Positions 40,535 through 49,397 of a stretch of 64,000 bases of DNA are shown here, piece after piece. Below the pieces are notes generated by a model that was not told the DNA's origin, did not search any database, and worked only from the letters and a program-made list of their open reading frames with translations. The DNA comes from Yersinia aleksiciae. GTDB lineage: Bacteria > Pseudomonadota > Gammaproteobacteria > Enterobacterales > Enterobacteriaceae. Position 1 is the first letter of the stretch, and every line of letters starts with the position of its first letter. Location of the stretch: positions 3,884,073 through 3,948,072 of the forward strand of contig NZ_CP011975.1 of the NCBI RefSeq assembly GCF_001047675.1, in the 5' to 3' direction. A program made the position numbers and the translations under genes.

Positions 40535-41248
40535 ATGACATCGTCACTAACACAGGTAAAACCTGAGCACGTTACGGATGCCGTCATTGAAACCCGGCAC
40601 TTATATAAGCGTTTTGGGCAGGTGACGGCGCTGGAAGATATCAATATTCGCATCAATCGTGGTGAGTTTGTGGCGATTATGGGGGCATCAGGCTCAGGTA
40701 AAACCACGCTGATGAATATTCTGACGTGTTTGGACACGGTAAGTGAAGGGCAGGTTTTGCTCGATGGCATTGATGCCGCGGGCTTGGATGAAGAGGGCCG
40801 CAGGAAATTTCGGGCAGACAAGATAGGACTAGTTTTCCAGCAGTTCCACCTTATCCCTTACCTAACGGCGTTAGAAAACATTATGTTAGCGCAACATTAC
40901 CATAGTGTGGTGGATGAAGAGGCGGCGCGGCAAGTCTTGGAGCAAGTTGGGATGACGCCACGTATGGGCCACTTACCCAGCCAGCTTTCAGGTGGTGAGC
41001 AACAGCGGGTATGTATTGCGCGTGCACTGGTCAATCAGCCGCCGATTATTTTTGCCGATGAACCTACCGGCAACCTTGATGAAGAGAATGAGCAACGGGT
41101 CTTGGATCTGTTAAACCATATTCATCTCCAAGGCAGAACCATCGTTATGGTTACTCACAATCCAGACTTAGGGTGTGTTGCTGATCGGATAATCCGGCTC
41201 CAGCACGGTAAATATCTTAACGAAGAGAGTCGTCATCATGTGGCTTAA
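40535..41248 (+). CDS. ABC transporter ATPase of the fet locus
   Basis: 237 residues, MacB/LolD-like. Walker A GASGSGKTT, Q-loop VFQQFHLIP, signature LSGGEQQR, Walker B PPIIFADEPTGNLDEE, H-loop MVTHNPDL. Starts 3 bp after the second permease and overlaps the next gene by 11 bp. Energises the two FtsX-like permeases. Confidence 0.93.
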   Translation: MTSSLTQVKPEHVTDAVIETRHLYKRFGQVTALEDINIRINRGEFVAIMGASGSGKTTLMNILTCLDTVSEGQVLLDGIDAAGLDEEGRRKFRADKIGLVFQQFHLIPYLTALENIMLAQHYHSVVDEEAARQVLEQVGMTPRMGHLPSQLSGGEQQRVCIARALVNQPPIIFADEPTGNLDEENEQRVLDLLNHIHLQGRTIVMVTHNPDLGCVADRIIRLQHGKYLNEESRHHVA

Positions 41249-41735
41249 TGGGTTAAAAATGATTGGCCTTTGTAGCCTGTTATTGCTGCTTAGTGCCTGT
41301 AAACAGGAAGAGGTTGCGGTGGGGGAGGTTGCCCCTCAATTGGCTGCTTATGATATGCAGGGTAAACCTGTCGCACTCGATAAATGGAAAGGCAAACAGA
41401 TATACCTTAACTTTTGGTCGGCAAGTTGTGGCGGTTGTTTGGCTGAAATGGCGACACTCGATAAGCTGAGTCAGCAATATCAGAATGATATTGTGGTGGT
41501 GGCTATCAACACCGATCCGGAGCAGGTAGATATCAACCCAGTATTGGCGCAACGCAATCTCAGCTATCCCGTCATTCGCGATCAACTGGGTATCACGCAG
41601 GAGCGCTATCAGGTCATTGGCACGCCAACCTCTTTTCTGATTGATCGCACCGGCAAGGTAACTGAATTGCATCAGGGTGCTCGCAATGAGAAGGATTTGA
41701 CGACGTTGTTCCAACAATGGGCAACGGGTGCATAA
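41238..41735 (+). CDS. TlpA/ResA-like thioredoxin lipoprotein
   Basis: 165 residues. Signal with lipobox LLSAC (acylation at C21), so it is membrane-anchored on the periplasmic side. Thioredoxin fold with the redox motif in FWSASCGGCLAEM (CGGC) and cis-Pro loop IGTPTSFLIDRTG. Likely reduces or isomerises thiols in the DUF2318 protein or the apocytochrome encoded next. Campylobacter has two such proteins at this place (Cj1664, Cj1665); here the second is replaced by a cytochrome. The stop overlaps the next ATG (TAATG). Confidence 0.88.
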   Translation: MWLNGLKMIGLCSLLLLLSACKQEEVAVGEVAPQLAAYDMQGKPVALDKWKGKQIYLNFWSASCGGCLAEMATLDKLSQQYQNDIVVVAINTDPEQVDINPVLAQRNLSYPVIRDQLGITQERYQVIGTPTSFLIDRTGKVTELHQGARNEKDLTTLFQQWATGA

Positions 41736-42049
41736 TGAAAGTATTGCTGTTGGCCGTGTGCATGATGACGTACAGCTTAACCGCACAGGCGGCCACTGAC
41801 GGTGAGCATATCTATAAACAAACCTGTTCAAGCTGCCATGGCCGTATGGCTGATCGGAAAGGTTTGGATAAAGCCCCTCCGTTGATATCGTTATCTCGCG
41901 ATGAAATAGTCGGCGGCCTGACTGCGCGGCGCGACGGCAAAATTATCGGCAGGGGGAATAAAGCCAAAGCGCATCTGACAGATGAAGATATCCAAAAGCT
42001 CGCTGATCATATTGAGAGCCTAAAAATAGCCAAGCCTAAAACCCCCTGA
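41735..42049 (+). CDS. periplasmic c-type cytochrome, single haem
   Basis: 104 residues from the ATG at 41735 (overlapping TAATG with the TlpA gene); the frame extension to 41717 adds six residues. Signal peptide MKVLLLAVCMMTYSLTAQA. Haem site CSSCH about 14 residues into the mature protein, and a class I C-terminal helix DEDIQKLADHIESL. The usual distal Met before that helix is missing: the segment reads IIGRGNKAKAHLTDED, and the only mature Met is just after CSSCH. Last gene of the iron operon; an electron-transfer role with FetP or DUF2318 is inferred. Confidence 0.85.
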   Translation: MKVLLLAVCMMTYSLTAQAATDGEHIYKQTCSSCHGRMADRKGLDKAPPLISLSRDEIVGGLTARRDGKIIGRGNKAKAHLTDEDIQKLADHIESLKIAKPKTP

Positions 42050-42201
42050 CATCCTGCCATAACGTAATATGAATGATTTTATAAAGTAAATGCCTACTCA
42101 TCACTGAGTATGAGTGATTTAGCTGCTTCATTTGGGCACATGAATGCTGTATTATATGTTGCATATAAAATGCATCTTTAAGTTATCTGAGGAATATCAG
42201 C

Positions 42202-43071
42202 ATGGAAAATACATCAGCGCTGCTTTGCTATAAAAAGTTACCTGTCTGGAACAGTGCTGGTGTGCCAGCGATGTTTCGGGAGAAACACAATACCAAAGCT
42301 GGCACTTGGGCCAAATTAACCATTCTTAGCGGAGAGATGGATTTTCTGATTCTGGATGAGGCAGGAAACACCCTGGAAAGGCACTCATTTTCAAATGAAC
42401 ATCAGCCGCCGTTTATTGAGCCACAAGTCTGGCATCGTATTGCTGCTTGCTCTGATGATCTGCAATGCCAGCTTAGCTTTTACTGTACAGCAGAAGATTT
42501 TTATCATAAGAAATACAATTTAACCCCGACACACTCCGAAGTGATTGAAGCGGTAAAGTGGGTTCAGCCGGGTAAAGCATTGGACTTAGGTTGTGGCTCC
42601 GGGCGTAACTCGCTATATCTGAATCTATTAGGTTTTGATGTTACGGCAGTAGATAAGAATACTGACAGCATCAGTAATTTACAGCAGATCATTGAACGAG
42701 AAGAGCTGCACAATATAACCGCCGATACATACAACATCAATGAAGCCCGTTTGGATAACCGCTATGACTTTATTCTGTCGACGGTGGTTCTGATGTTCCT
42801 GCAACCGGAAAGAATTCCCCACATTATTAACAATATACAAGAGTGTACCTTGCCTGGTGGCTATAATCTGATCATCTCCGCCATGTCGACCGATGACTTC
42901 CCTTGTACTGTGCCGTTCTCCTTCACATTAAAGTCAGGTGAGTTGAACCATTACTATAAAGATTGGGAAATCATCAAATACAACGAAGATGTTGGGCAAT
43001 TACATAAAACTGACGCACAAGGTAATCGCATAAAACTGCGTTTTGCGACCTTGCTGGCGAAAAAACCGTAA
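42202..43071 (+). CDS. tehB: TehB-type SAM-dependent methyltransferase
   Basis: Tellurite-resistance methyltransferase, 289 residues. N-terminal about 90 residues form the DUF1971 cupin-like domain ([25 protein letters not shown]) seen in Haemophilus TehB and absent from the short E. coli form. Methyltransferase domain follows with motif [16 protein letters not shown] and DKNTDSI. No tehA channel is adjacent. Good ribosome binding site TGAGGAA. The upstream 150 bp contains overlapping inverted repeats (ATCACT/AGTGAT, ATATG/CATAT) of unknown use. Confidence 0.9.
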   Translation: MENTSALLCYKKLPVWNSAGVPAMFREKHNTKAGTWAKLTILSGEMDFLILDEAGNTLERHSFSNEHQPPFIEPQVWHRIAACSDDLQCQLSFYCTAEDFYHKKYNLTPTHSEVIEAVKWVQPGKALDLGCGSGRNSLYLNLLGFDVTAVDKNTDSISNLQQIIEREELHNITADTYNINEARLDNRYDFILSTVVLMFLQPERIPHIINNIQECTLPGGYNLIISAMSTDDFPCTVPFSFTLKSGELNHYYKDWEIIKYNEDVGQLHKTDAQGNRIKLRFATLLAKKP

Positions 43072-43136
43072 TTACGATACTGAATAAAACTTGCCGCCAC
43101 GTGATATTTTAAATCTCATGCTAAATTGTCGATAAT

Positions 43137-44069
43137 TTAACGGGGCGGTGAGTTGGGTTCATCACGTAAACAGCTGACGATATAGTCAATAAATACGCGA
43201 AGTTTAGGGGGCAAATACCGTGTCGGAGGATAGAGCAACCATAAACCGCCGCTATACGAACTGATAAAGCGCCACTCTGGCAATACCTGCACCATCCGTC
43301 CCTCTTGTAATGCCGCTCTGGCGGTAAAATAAGGCAGGCTGCCGATGCCGATATGTTGCAATACAGCATCTAATCTGACACCAGTGTGATTGGCGGCATA
43401 ACGGCCCTTTACCCCGACAGTGATGGCTTTGCTGCCCTGACGGAATTTCCAGCGAGCATCCCCGGGCGTTTCTCCCAGATAAATACAGCTGTGGTGCGCC
43501 AAATCATGGGGGTGCAACGGGGCTCCATGGGCCGCCAGATACTCTGGCGTGGCGCACAGCAAGTGCTGAATCTCCATCAATTGCCGCCCGACCATACCGG
43601 GTGGTGGCTGGTCAGTGATCCGAATCGCCAAATCCACATTCTCATCAATCAGATCAACATAGCGATCATCCAATATCAGTTGCACATCTATTTTGCTGTA
43701 GCGCCGCAGGAATTCAGGTATGTAAGGATGAATCACAAAACGCCCAACGGCTTTTGGCACACTGACTCGGATAAGTCCCTCTGGTTCTTGATTGTATTGA
43801 CCACTCACCTCCATTACGGCGTCAGCGGCACTGAGCATCGTCTGGCAGCGCTTAAAAACTTCTTCACCGCTTTCACTCAACCGTAGTTTGCGGGTAGTCC
43901 GTTGCAATAATCGGGTTGCCAGTGCTTTTTCGAGTCGACTGACACTGCGGCTAATGGCTGAAGGCGAGACCCCTAACTGACGGGCGACCGCCGAAAAGCT
44001 GCCACTCTCAACCACTTTAACGAAAACAGCCATTTCACTTAGCAGTGCCAGCGGAAGATTTGTGCTCAC
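43137..44069 (-). CDS. LysR-family transcriptional regulator
   Basis: 310 residues, GTG start at 44069 with AAAGGA upstream. HTH at about 8-66 (FSAVARQLGVSPSAISRSVSRLEKAL...LLQRTTRKLRLSE), then a LysR substrate domain of the CrgA/DmlR-like class. Divergent from the AlaX-type gene, 89 bp between the chosen starts, so it probably controls that gene; inducer unknown. Confidence 0.85.
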   Translation of the reverse strand: MSTNLPLALLSEMAVFVKVVESGSFSAVARQLGVSPSAISRSVSRLEKALATRLLQRTTRKLRLSESGEEVFKRCQTMLSAADAVMEVSGQYNQEPEGLIRVSVPKAVGRFVIHPYIPEFLRRYSKIDVQLILDDRYVDLIDENVDLAIRITDQPPPGMVGRQLMEIQHLLCATPEYLAAHGAPLHPHDLAHHSCIYLGETPGDARWKFRQGSKAITVGVKGRYAANHTGVRLDAVLQHIGIGSLPYFTARAALQEGRMVQVLPEWRFISSYSGGLWLLYPPTRYLPPKLRVFIDYIVSCLRDEPNSPPR

Positions 44070-44158
44070 AGCGCAATAGTCCTTTGAGTGCGTGACGGAT
44101 TATCACGTTAGGTTGACATCAATATAATCATAATGGAAATGATAAAAGGATAATGATT

Positions 44159-44782
44159 ATGACAGCCCGACTATTTTTTGAGAACGATCTATTGGCGACA
44201 GAAGTGACTGTCCTGAGCTGTATACCGGATGGTGAACAGTTCGCTACCCTATTGCAGGCGACTATTTTCCATCCTCAAGGGGGCGGGCAGCCATCGGATA
44301 CCGGTTGGATAGGGGATAGTCAGGTATTGCGGGTTGTCCTACAGGGGCAATTGACCCACTATCTGGATAAACCTGTCGCATTGGGGATACAACAGGCGCG
44401 TGTTGATAGTGAACGTCGCTCTTTAAATTCTCGCATGCATTCCGCAGGGCATATTATTGGTAATATTGGCGAGAACTATGGTTGGTTACCGATAAAAGCC
44501 CATCATTGGCCGGGAGAGGGGCGAGTGTCATTCAAGCGGGGAGAGGATCCTCAAGTGATCGATATTGGCAACGTACAAGTTGCTTTAGAGCAATTTATCC
44601 GCCAAAACTTACCGCGACGAGTTTCGGTACAGGGGGATTTCCGCGAGGTTGGGTTTGGTGAACTGCCCGCTTATGCCTGCGGTGGCACCCATGTCAGTGC
44701 TTTGCACGAATTAGGCAGTGTCACTGTTCAGTCTATTTCAGAGAAGAAAGGAGTGATGTCAGTCAATTATATTCTGGATTAA
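44159..44782 (+). CDS. free-standing alanyl-tRNA editing protein (AlaX-like)
   Basis: Hydrolyses mischarged Ser- or Gly-tRNA(Ala) in trans. 207 residues from the ATG at 44159, spaced 8 bp from AAAGGA; the ATG at 44153 is too close. Zinc site HSAGH in RMHSAGHIIG and CGGTH in YACGGTHVSAL, the pattern of the AlaRS editing domain. N-terminal FHPQGGGQPSDTG is the family glycine motif. Length puts it in the short AlaX class with no C-Ala domain. Divergent from a LysR regulator, unusual for a housekeeping proofreading enzyme. Confidence 0.9.
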   Translation: MTARLFFENDLLATEVTVLSCIPDGEQFATLLQATIFHPQGGGQPSDTGWIGDSQVLRVVLQGQLTHYLDKPVALGIQQARVDSERRSLNSRMHSAGHIIGNIGENYGWLPIKAHHWPGEGRVSFKRGEDPQVIDIGNVQVALEQFIRQNLPRRVSVQGDFREVGFGELPAYACGGTHVSALHELGSVTVQSISEKKGVMSVNYILD

Positions 44783-45013
44783 TGAGGTGAGTGTTGATGA
44801 CGACTGCTGGCAAATATCATTACGAGTGAGAATCTTTATTTTGCCATTGAATGCAGCGCCATACTTGCTGTTAGGGTAATAAGCTGCTGGGTGTAGGCAA
44901 CTGCCTCGGCTGTCCAGTAGAATCTCGCTCATAATGACCTGCCTACCTGCAACTTCTTAACTTTGGGTATATGATTCAAGCCACAGATAAAGAAAGACTT
45001 GAGGGAAGTTTCG

Positions 45014-46231
45014 GTGAATAACGAAAAGATTGTGCATTTAGACGCAGTAAGTCATAACGCCCGTAGGGTGATGGAACGAGAAGGGCTAGATGCACTGGTG
45101 GTCACAGTTTGTGATAACTTTTATTATCTCACTGGGTTTGCCAGTTTCTTTATGTACACTTTCCGGCATACCGGCGCGGCCGTTGCGATTATGTTCCGTG
45201 ATGCGACAATTCCTTCGCAAATTATTATGAATGAGTTTGAGGCGGCCAGCACACACTTTGATATGCCCAATATGGAACTAAAAACTTTTCCCGTATGGGT
45301 TGATGTCGACGATCCGCGTAATCCGCTCAATCATCAGAAAAAACGTGAGCGCCCAATTGGTCCGCCAATTGAAACTGTTTTCGGTTTAGTTAAAGCTGCG
45401 CTGGAAAATGCGGGTGTGATGAATAAGACAATTGCCATTGAATTAAATGCAATGTCTAACGGCGGTAAAAGTGTGCTGGATAAAGTGGCCCCAGGGTTAA
45501 ACTTGGTTGACTCAACTCCGCTGTTTAATGAAATAAGAATGATAAAAAGCCCGTGGGAGATAGAACACCTGCGGAAAAGTGCTGAAATTACCGAATACGG
45601 CATTGCCTGTGCGGCAAAAAAAATTCGTGTCGGTTGTACCGCGGCGGAGTTGACTGCTGCATTTAAAGCCGCCGTGATGACGTTCCCAGAAACTAACTTT
45701 TCGCGTTTCAATCTTATTGCTGTTGGCGATAATTTCTCACCTAAAATGATTGCGGATGAGACGCCAGCAAAAATAGGCGACTTAATTAAATTTGATTGCG
45801 GTGTTGATGTTGCTGGCTATGGTGCGGACTTGGCAAGAACCTTTGTGCTAGGGGAGCCAGACCCACTGACTCAGCAAATCTATGACACCATCAGAATCGG
45901 CCATGAGCATATGTTATCAATGGTCGCACCTGGGGTGAAATTAAAAGATGTTTTTGATTCCACCATGGATGTCATCAAAAAGTCAGGCTTACCGCATTAT
46001 AATCGAGGCCATCTCGGGCATGGCGATGGTGTATTTTTAGGATTAGAAGAAGCCCCCTTTGTGAGTACGGTGGCAACTGAAACGTTTCGGCCAGGAATGG
46101 TATTAAGCCTCGAGACACCTTATTACGGAATTGGTATTGGCTCAATCATGTTAGAGGATATGATTCTCATTACCAATAACGGTTTCGAGTTTTTAAGTAA
46201 ATTGGACCGCGACTTACTGCGCTACCCTTAA
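45014..46231 (+). CDS. M24-family metallopeptidase (Xaa-Pro/creatinase type)
   Basis: 405 residues from the GTG at 45014, with GAGGGAAG upstream; a TTG at 44999 is less likely. Creatinase N-domain (about 1-165), then the pita-bread fold. Metal ligands seen: two Asp in KFDCGVDVAGYGADLARTF, His in HLGHGDGVFLG, Glu in SLETPYYG and in MLEDMILIT. The bases differ from classic prolidase (GHGDG instead of GHGIG). Could be an aminopeptidase or an amidase of the creatinase/ectoine hydrolase kind; no operon partner to help. Confidence 0.8.
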   Translation: MNNEKIVHLDAVSHNARRVMEREGLDALVVTVCDNFYYLTGFASFFMYTFRHTGAAVAIMFRDATIPSQIIMNEFEAASTHFDMPNMELKTFPVWVDVDDPRNPLNHQKKRERPIGPPIETVFGLVKAALENAGVMNKTIAIELNAMSNGGKSVLDKVAPGLNLVDSTPLFNEIRMIKSPWEIEHLRKSAEITEYGIACAAKKIRVGCTAAELTAAFKAAVMTFPETNFSRFNLIAVGDNFSPKMIADETPAKIGDLIKFDCGVDVAGYGADLARTFVLGEPDPLTQQIYDTIRIGHEHMLSMVAPGVKLKDVFDSTMDVIKKSGLPHYNRGHLGHGDGVFLGLEEAPFVSTVATETFRPGMVLSLETPYYGIGIGSIMLEDMILITNNGFEFLSKLDRDLLRYP

Positions 46232-46916
46232 TTTGTGCACAATATCTCACTTTATGTGAATTAAATTCATCTAGGTGAATAAGCCTCTCGGTTGTTTCTG
46301 CGAGCTTATTTACATTTTACGGGGACTGATGTCTAGCCTCGCGTAAATAATAATAATACTCATATAAAATAGGGTGTTAGAGCATGTGAATGATTTAACA
46401 CTCCGCTTATTACCATTCTCTTGGCTATTTATGAATTTGAAATAGTTTTATTAAAAATGATAACGGATGTGATAATCGACATTACTAATAATAGTGTAAT
46501 GTTGTGACCATAAATATAAAGAATATTTTATATAATCAAAATTCAAAGCAGTAAATGGCGGCATAGAACAGCCAAAAAACCAAATCGTGCTGCCTTTGCA
46601 CAGGATACTGTATCGCAGTATTCACTTAGTGAAAATATTTTATCTCTAATCATTGCCTGTTTTAGGTGTTTTTAACTAAGATTATTCTTAAACGCCTCCA
46701 AATTGACGCACATATCACATTTTCACCTCTATTAATCGCTGGAATAACAATATTCTATAATAATTCGACAACAGTATTTTCTTTCAACTATCCTATGTAA
46801 CATGCTGTAATACATTCTAAGGACTTCATTTCATCATAATTCCATAATGAAAAATGGAAGTGCGTGAAGTAGCTTTTCTTGATCATCAAACAAGTTGCTG
46901 GCTTAAGGGTTATATA
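46232..46916. other. hms promoter region
   Basis: 685 bp, AT-rich, no gene. Near the left end AATAAGC/GCTTATT (46278-46310) may terminate the peptidase gene. Further on are the RcsAB-like box and an AT-rich stretch with several -10-like hexamers. The hmsHFRS promoter must lie within. Confidence 0.5.
46677..46690. promoter_or_regulatory. RcsAB-box-like site upstream of hmsHFRS
   Basis: TAAGATTATTCTTA is a near-palindrome close to the RcsAB consensus TAAGAATATTCCTA, 227 bp before hmsH. RcsAB repression of hmsHFRS has been reported in Y. pestis. Confidence 0.55.
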
Positions 46917-49385
46917 ATGTATAACGCATTTACGACACTGCTGCGCCCGTTGCATCGGCACAGAATTACTTTATTAGCTCTATTAATTTCCGGCCTTTCA
47001 GTTAACCCCGTTATGGCAGAAACACAGTATGATTCATTAATCATCAAAGCCAGAGCAGGGGATACTGCGCCGGTCCTTGACTATTTACAAAAAGAAGCTA
47101 ATGCCGGTCCACTTAATAGCAGTCAAGTTGATGACTGGCTACAAATAGCCGGTTGGGCAGGGCGCAATCAGGAAGTGATCGACGTTTACGAAAAATACCA
47201 CTCTTCAATGAATCTATCCTCCCGTGGCTTAGCGGCGACGGCGCGTGCTTATCGCAACGAAAAACGTTGGGATCAAGCTTTGGCTCTGTGGCAAAGCAGT
47301 TTGAAGAAAGACCCAACCAACCCCGATCTTATTACCGGCATGATCATGACCCAGGCTGACTCTGGCCGTGGCGGTGAGGCGTTGCAGCAGGCAAAAGCGT
47401 TGGCCGAGAGTAATCCCTCCGCAAAAAATTACATGACGTTGTCCTATTTGAACCGAGCAACCAACCGTAATTATGATGCATTGCAGGCTTCCAGTGAGGC
47501 GGTGCGATTGGCACCTGAATCTGAGGAAGTATTAAAAAATCACCTTGAAATCTTGCAAAGAAACCGCATTGCCGATCCCGCATTACAGCTTGCTAAAGAG
47601 AATCCGAAACTTGTCACCGCTGAGCAATATAGGCAACTAGAGAGAGATGCGGCGGCGGAGCAAGTCCGGATGGCTGTGTTACCAACGCGCAGTGAGACTG
47701 AGCGTTTCTATATTGCTGATCAGGCGCTGGCAGATTATCAGGATCTGTTAACTCGCTGGAGCAAAGACCCAGAAGCCCAGGCAGATTACCAGCGGGCCAG
47801 AATTGATAGGCTTGGTGCATTGTTGGTTCGCCGTAATACAGCCGAGCTGATTACAGAATATGAAGCCATGGAGGCTGAAGGCTACAAAATGCCTGACTAC
47901 GCTCGTCGTTGGGCCGCTTCCGCTTATATCGATCGCCGGATGCCAGAAAAAGCCGCTCCGATTTTAACCAGTTTGTATTACGCCGATGGTAAAACTTTCC
48001 GCAACAGTGATGATTTGCTTGATGCCGATGATCTCTATTACGCGCTGAATGAAAGTGAGCAGTTGGATAAGGCACATCAATTTGCTAAGAACTATAGCGA
48101 GCAAACTCCGTATCAAGTTGGGGTTTATGGTCTGCCAGGTAAAGAACCTAATGACGATTGGATGGAAGGTCAGACGTTGCTGGTTCAGTCTTTGGTCGCT
48201 CTCAACGATCTGCCCGCAGCACAGAAAAAGTTAGAAACTTTATCCAGCACAGCACCCGCTAACCAGAATTTACGTATTGCTTTAGCGGGTGTTTATCTGG
48301 CTAGAGATTTACCGCGTAAATCTGAACAAGAGTTGAAAGCGATTGAATCATTGGCACCACGCAGCCTGATTCTGGAACGTGCACAAGCTGAAACAGCAAT
48401 GGATTTGCAGGAGTGGCATCAGATGGAGCTCTTAACCGATGATGTGATTGCTCGCTCGCCAGAAGATGTCCCGTCACAGGAATTAGACCGTCAACGCCAG
48501 GTTCATAATATGTATGAGCTGCGTATTGTTGGTAACCGCACCATCTCTTCCAATAGCCCTATCAGCGGTAGCAAAGACTTTGGTATTGAAACCCTGCTCT
48601 ATAGCCGACCGATAGCTGAAAACTGGCGGGTATTTGGTGGTGGTAACTATGACAATGCGCAATTTGAGGAAGGGAAGGGTATTAACCGCACCATGCGTTT
48701 AGGCGGCGAGTGGACGTCCCGTGGTTTTTGGGCTGAGGCTGAGGTCAATAATCAGAATTACGGTTTCGGTAATAAAACCGGTGCTCGCTTAGCAAGTTGG
48801 TACGACTTTAACGATCACTGGCGAGTCGGTGGTCAGGTTGAAAGATTGGCCAAAGATACCCCGCTGCGCGCCTTAAAAAGTAACATTTCGTCTAATAGTG
48901 CTTCTGCCTTTGTGCTGTGGAAAGCCGACGATCGCCGTGACGTGGAATTCAATGTCACTCCATCAGACTTCTCTGACGGTAACAAACGTTGGGAGTACGA
49001 GTTAAATGGGCGTCAACGTATCTGGACTGGGCCCTACCTGACGGCGGACTTCAGTTTGGGTCTGGCGGCGAGTACTAATACCAAAGAAGATGTGATCTAC
49101 TACAACCCAAAAAGAGATTTTACTTACCTCCCGGCGGTCACCTTCAATCATATTATGTATCGCCACTATAAAACCATTTGGAGCCAACAGATTCAGCTTG
49201 GTGTCGGTGGTTATTGGGAGAAAAACTTCGGTAACGGCATGGTCACCACGGCAGGTTATGGGCAACGGGTGCAGTGGAATGATGTTGTCGATACTGGCGT
49301 TGCTGTTACCTATGATAAGCGGCCCTATGATGGTGTCCGTGAGCACAACCTTTCACTCGCTTTCGATTTGAATTACCGTTTCTAA
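46917..49385 (+). CDS. hmsH: HmsH, outer-membrane poly-GlcNAc export porin
   Basis: PgaA orthologue that exports poly-beta-1,6-GlcNAc for biofilm. 822 residues from the ATG at 46917 (TTAAGGG upstream), the known HmsH length; the frame extends to 46854 but adds 21 residues before the signal peptide. Signal peptide to VMAETQYDS. Residues about 35-500 are TPR-type helical repeats (NEKRWDQALALWQSSLKKDPTNPDL-like units). From about 530 a 16-strand barrel ends LSLAFDLNYRF. First gene of hmsHFRS. Confidence 0.96.
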   Translation: MYNAFTTLLRPLHRHRITLLALLISGLSVNPVMAETQYDSLIIKARAGDTAPVLDYLQKEANAGPLNSSQVDDWLQIAGWAGRNQEVIDVYEKYHSSMNLSSRGLAATARAYRNEKRWDQALALWQSSLKKDPTNPDLITGMIMTQADSGRGGEALQQAKALAESNPSAKNYMTLSYLNRATNRNYDALQASSEAVRLAPESEEVLKNHLEILQRNRIADPALQLAKENPKLVTAEQYRQLERDAAAEQVRMAVLPTRSETERFYIADQALADYQDLLTRWSKDPEAQADYQRARIDRLGALLVRRNTAELITEYEAMEAEGYKMPDYARRWAASAYIDRRMPEKAAPILTSLYYADGKTFRNSDDLLDADDLYYALNESEQLDKAHQFAKNYSEQTPYQVGVYGLPGKEPNDDWMEGQTLLVQSLVALNDLPAAQKKLETLSSTAPANQNLRIALAGVYLARDLPRKSEQELKAIESLAPRSLILERAQAETAMDLQEWHQMELLTDDVIARSPEDVPSQELDRQRQVHNMYELRIVGNRTISSNSPISGSKDFGIETLLYSRPIAENWRVFGGGNYDNAQFEEGKGINRTMRLGGEWTSRGFWAEAEVNNQNYGFGNKTGARLASWYDFNDHWRVGGQVERLAKDTPLRALKSNISSNSASAFVLWKADDRRDVEFNVTPSDFSDGNKRWEYELNGRQRIWTGPYLTADFSLGLAASTNTKEDVIYYNPKRDFTYLPAVTFNHIMYRHYKTIWSQQIQLGVGGYWEKNFGNGMVTTAGYGQRVQWNDVVDTGVAVTYDKRPYDGVREHNLSLAFDLNYRF

Positions 49386-49397
49386 GGGATCAGCGTT

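Noticed and set aside
43386..43886. 166-residue plus-strand ORF inside the LysR gene
   Set aside because: Antisense shadow; the LysR reading has a clear HTH and start.
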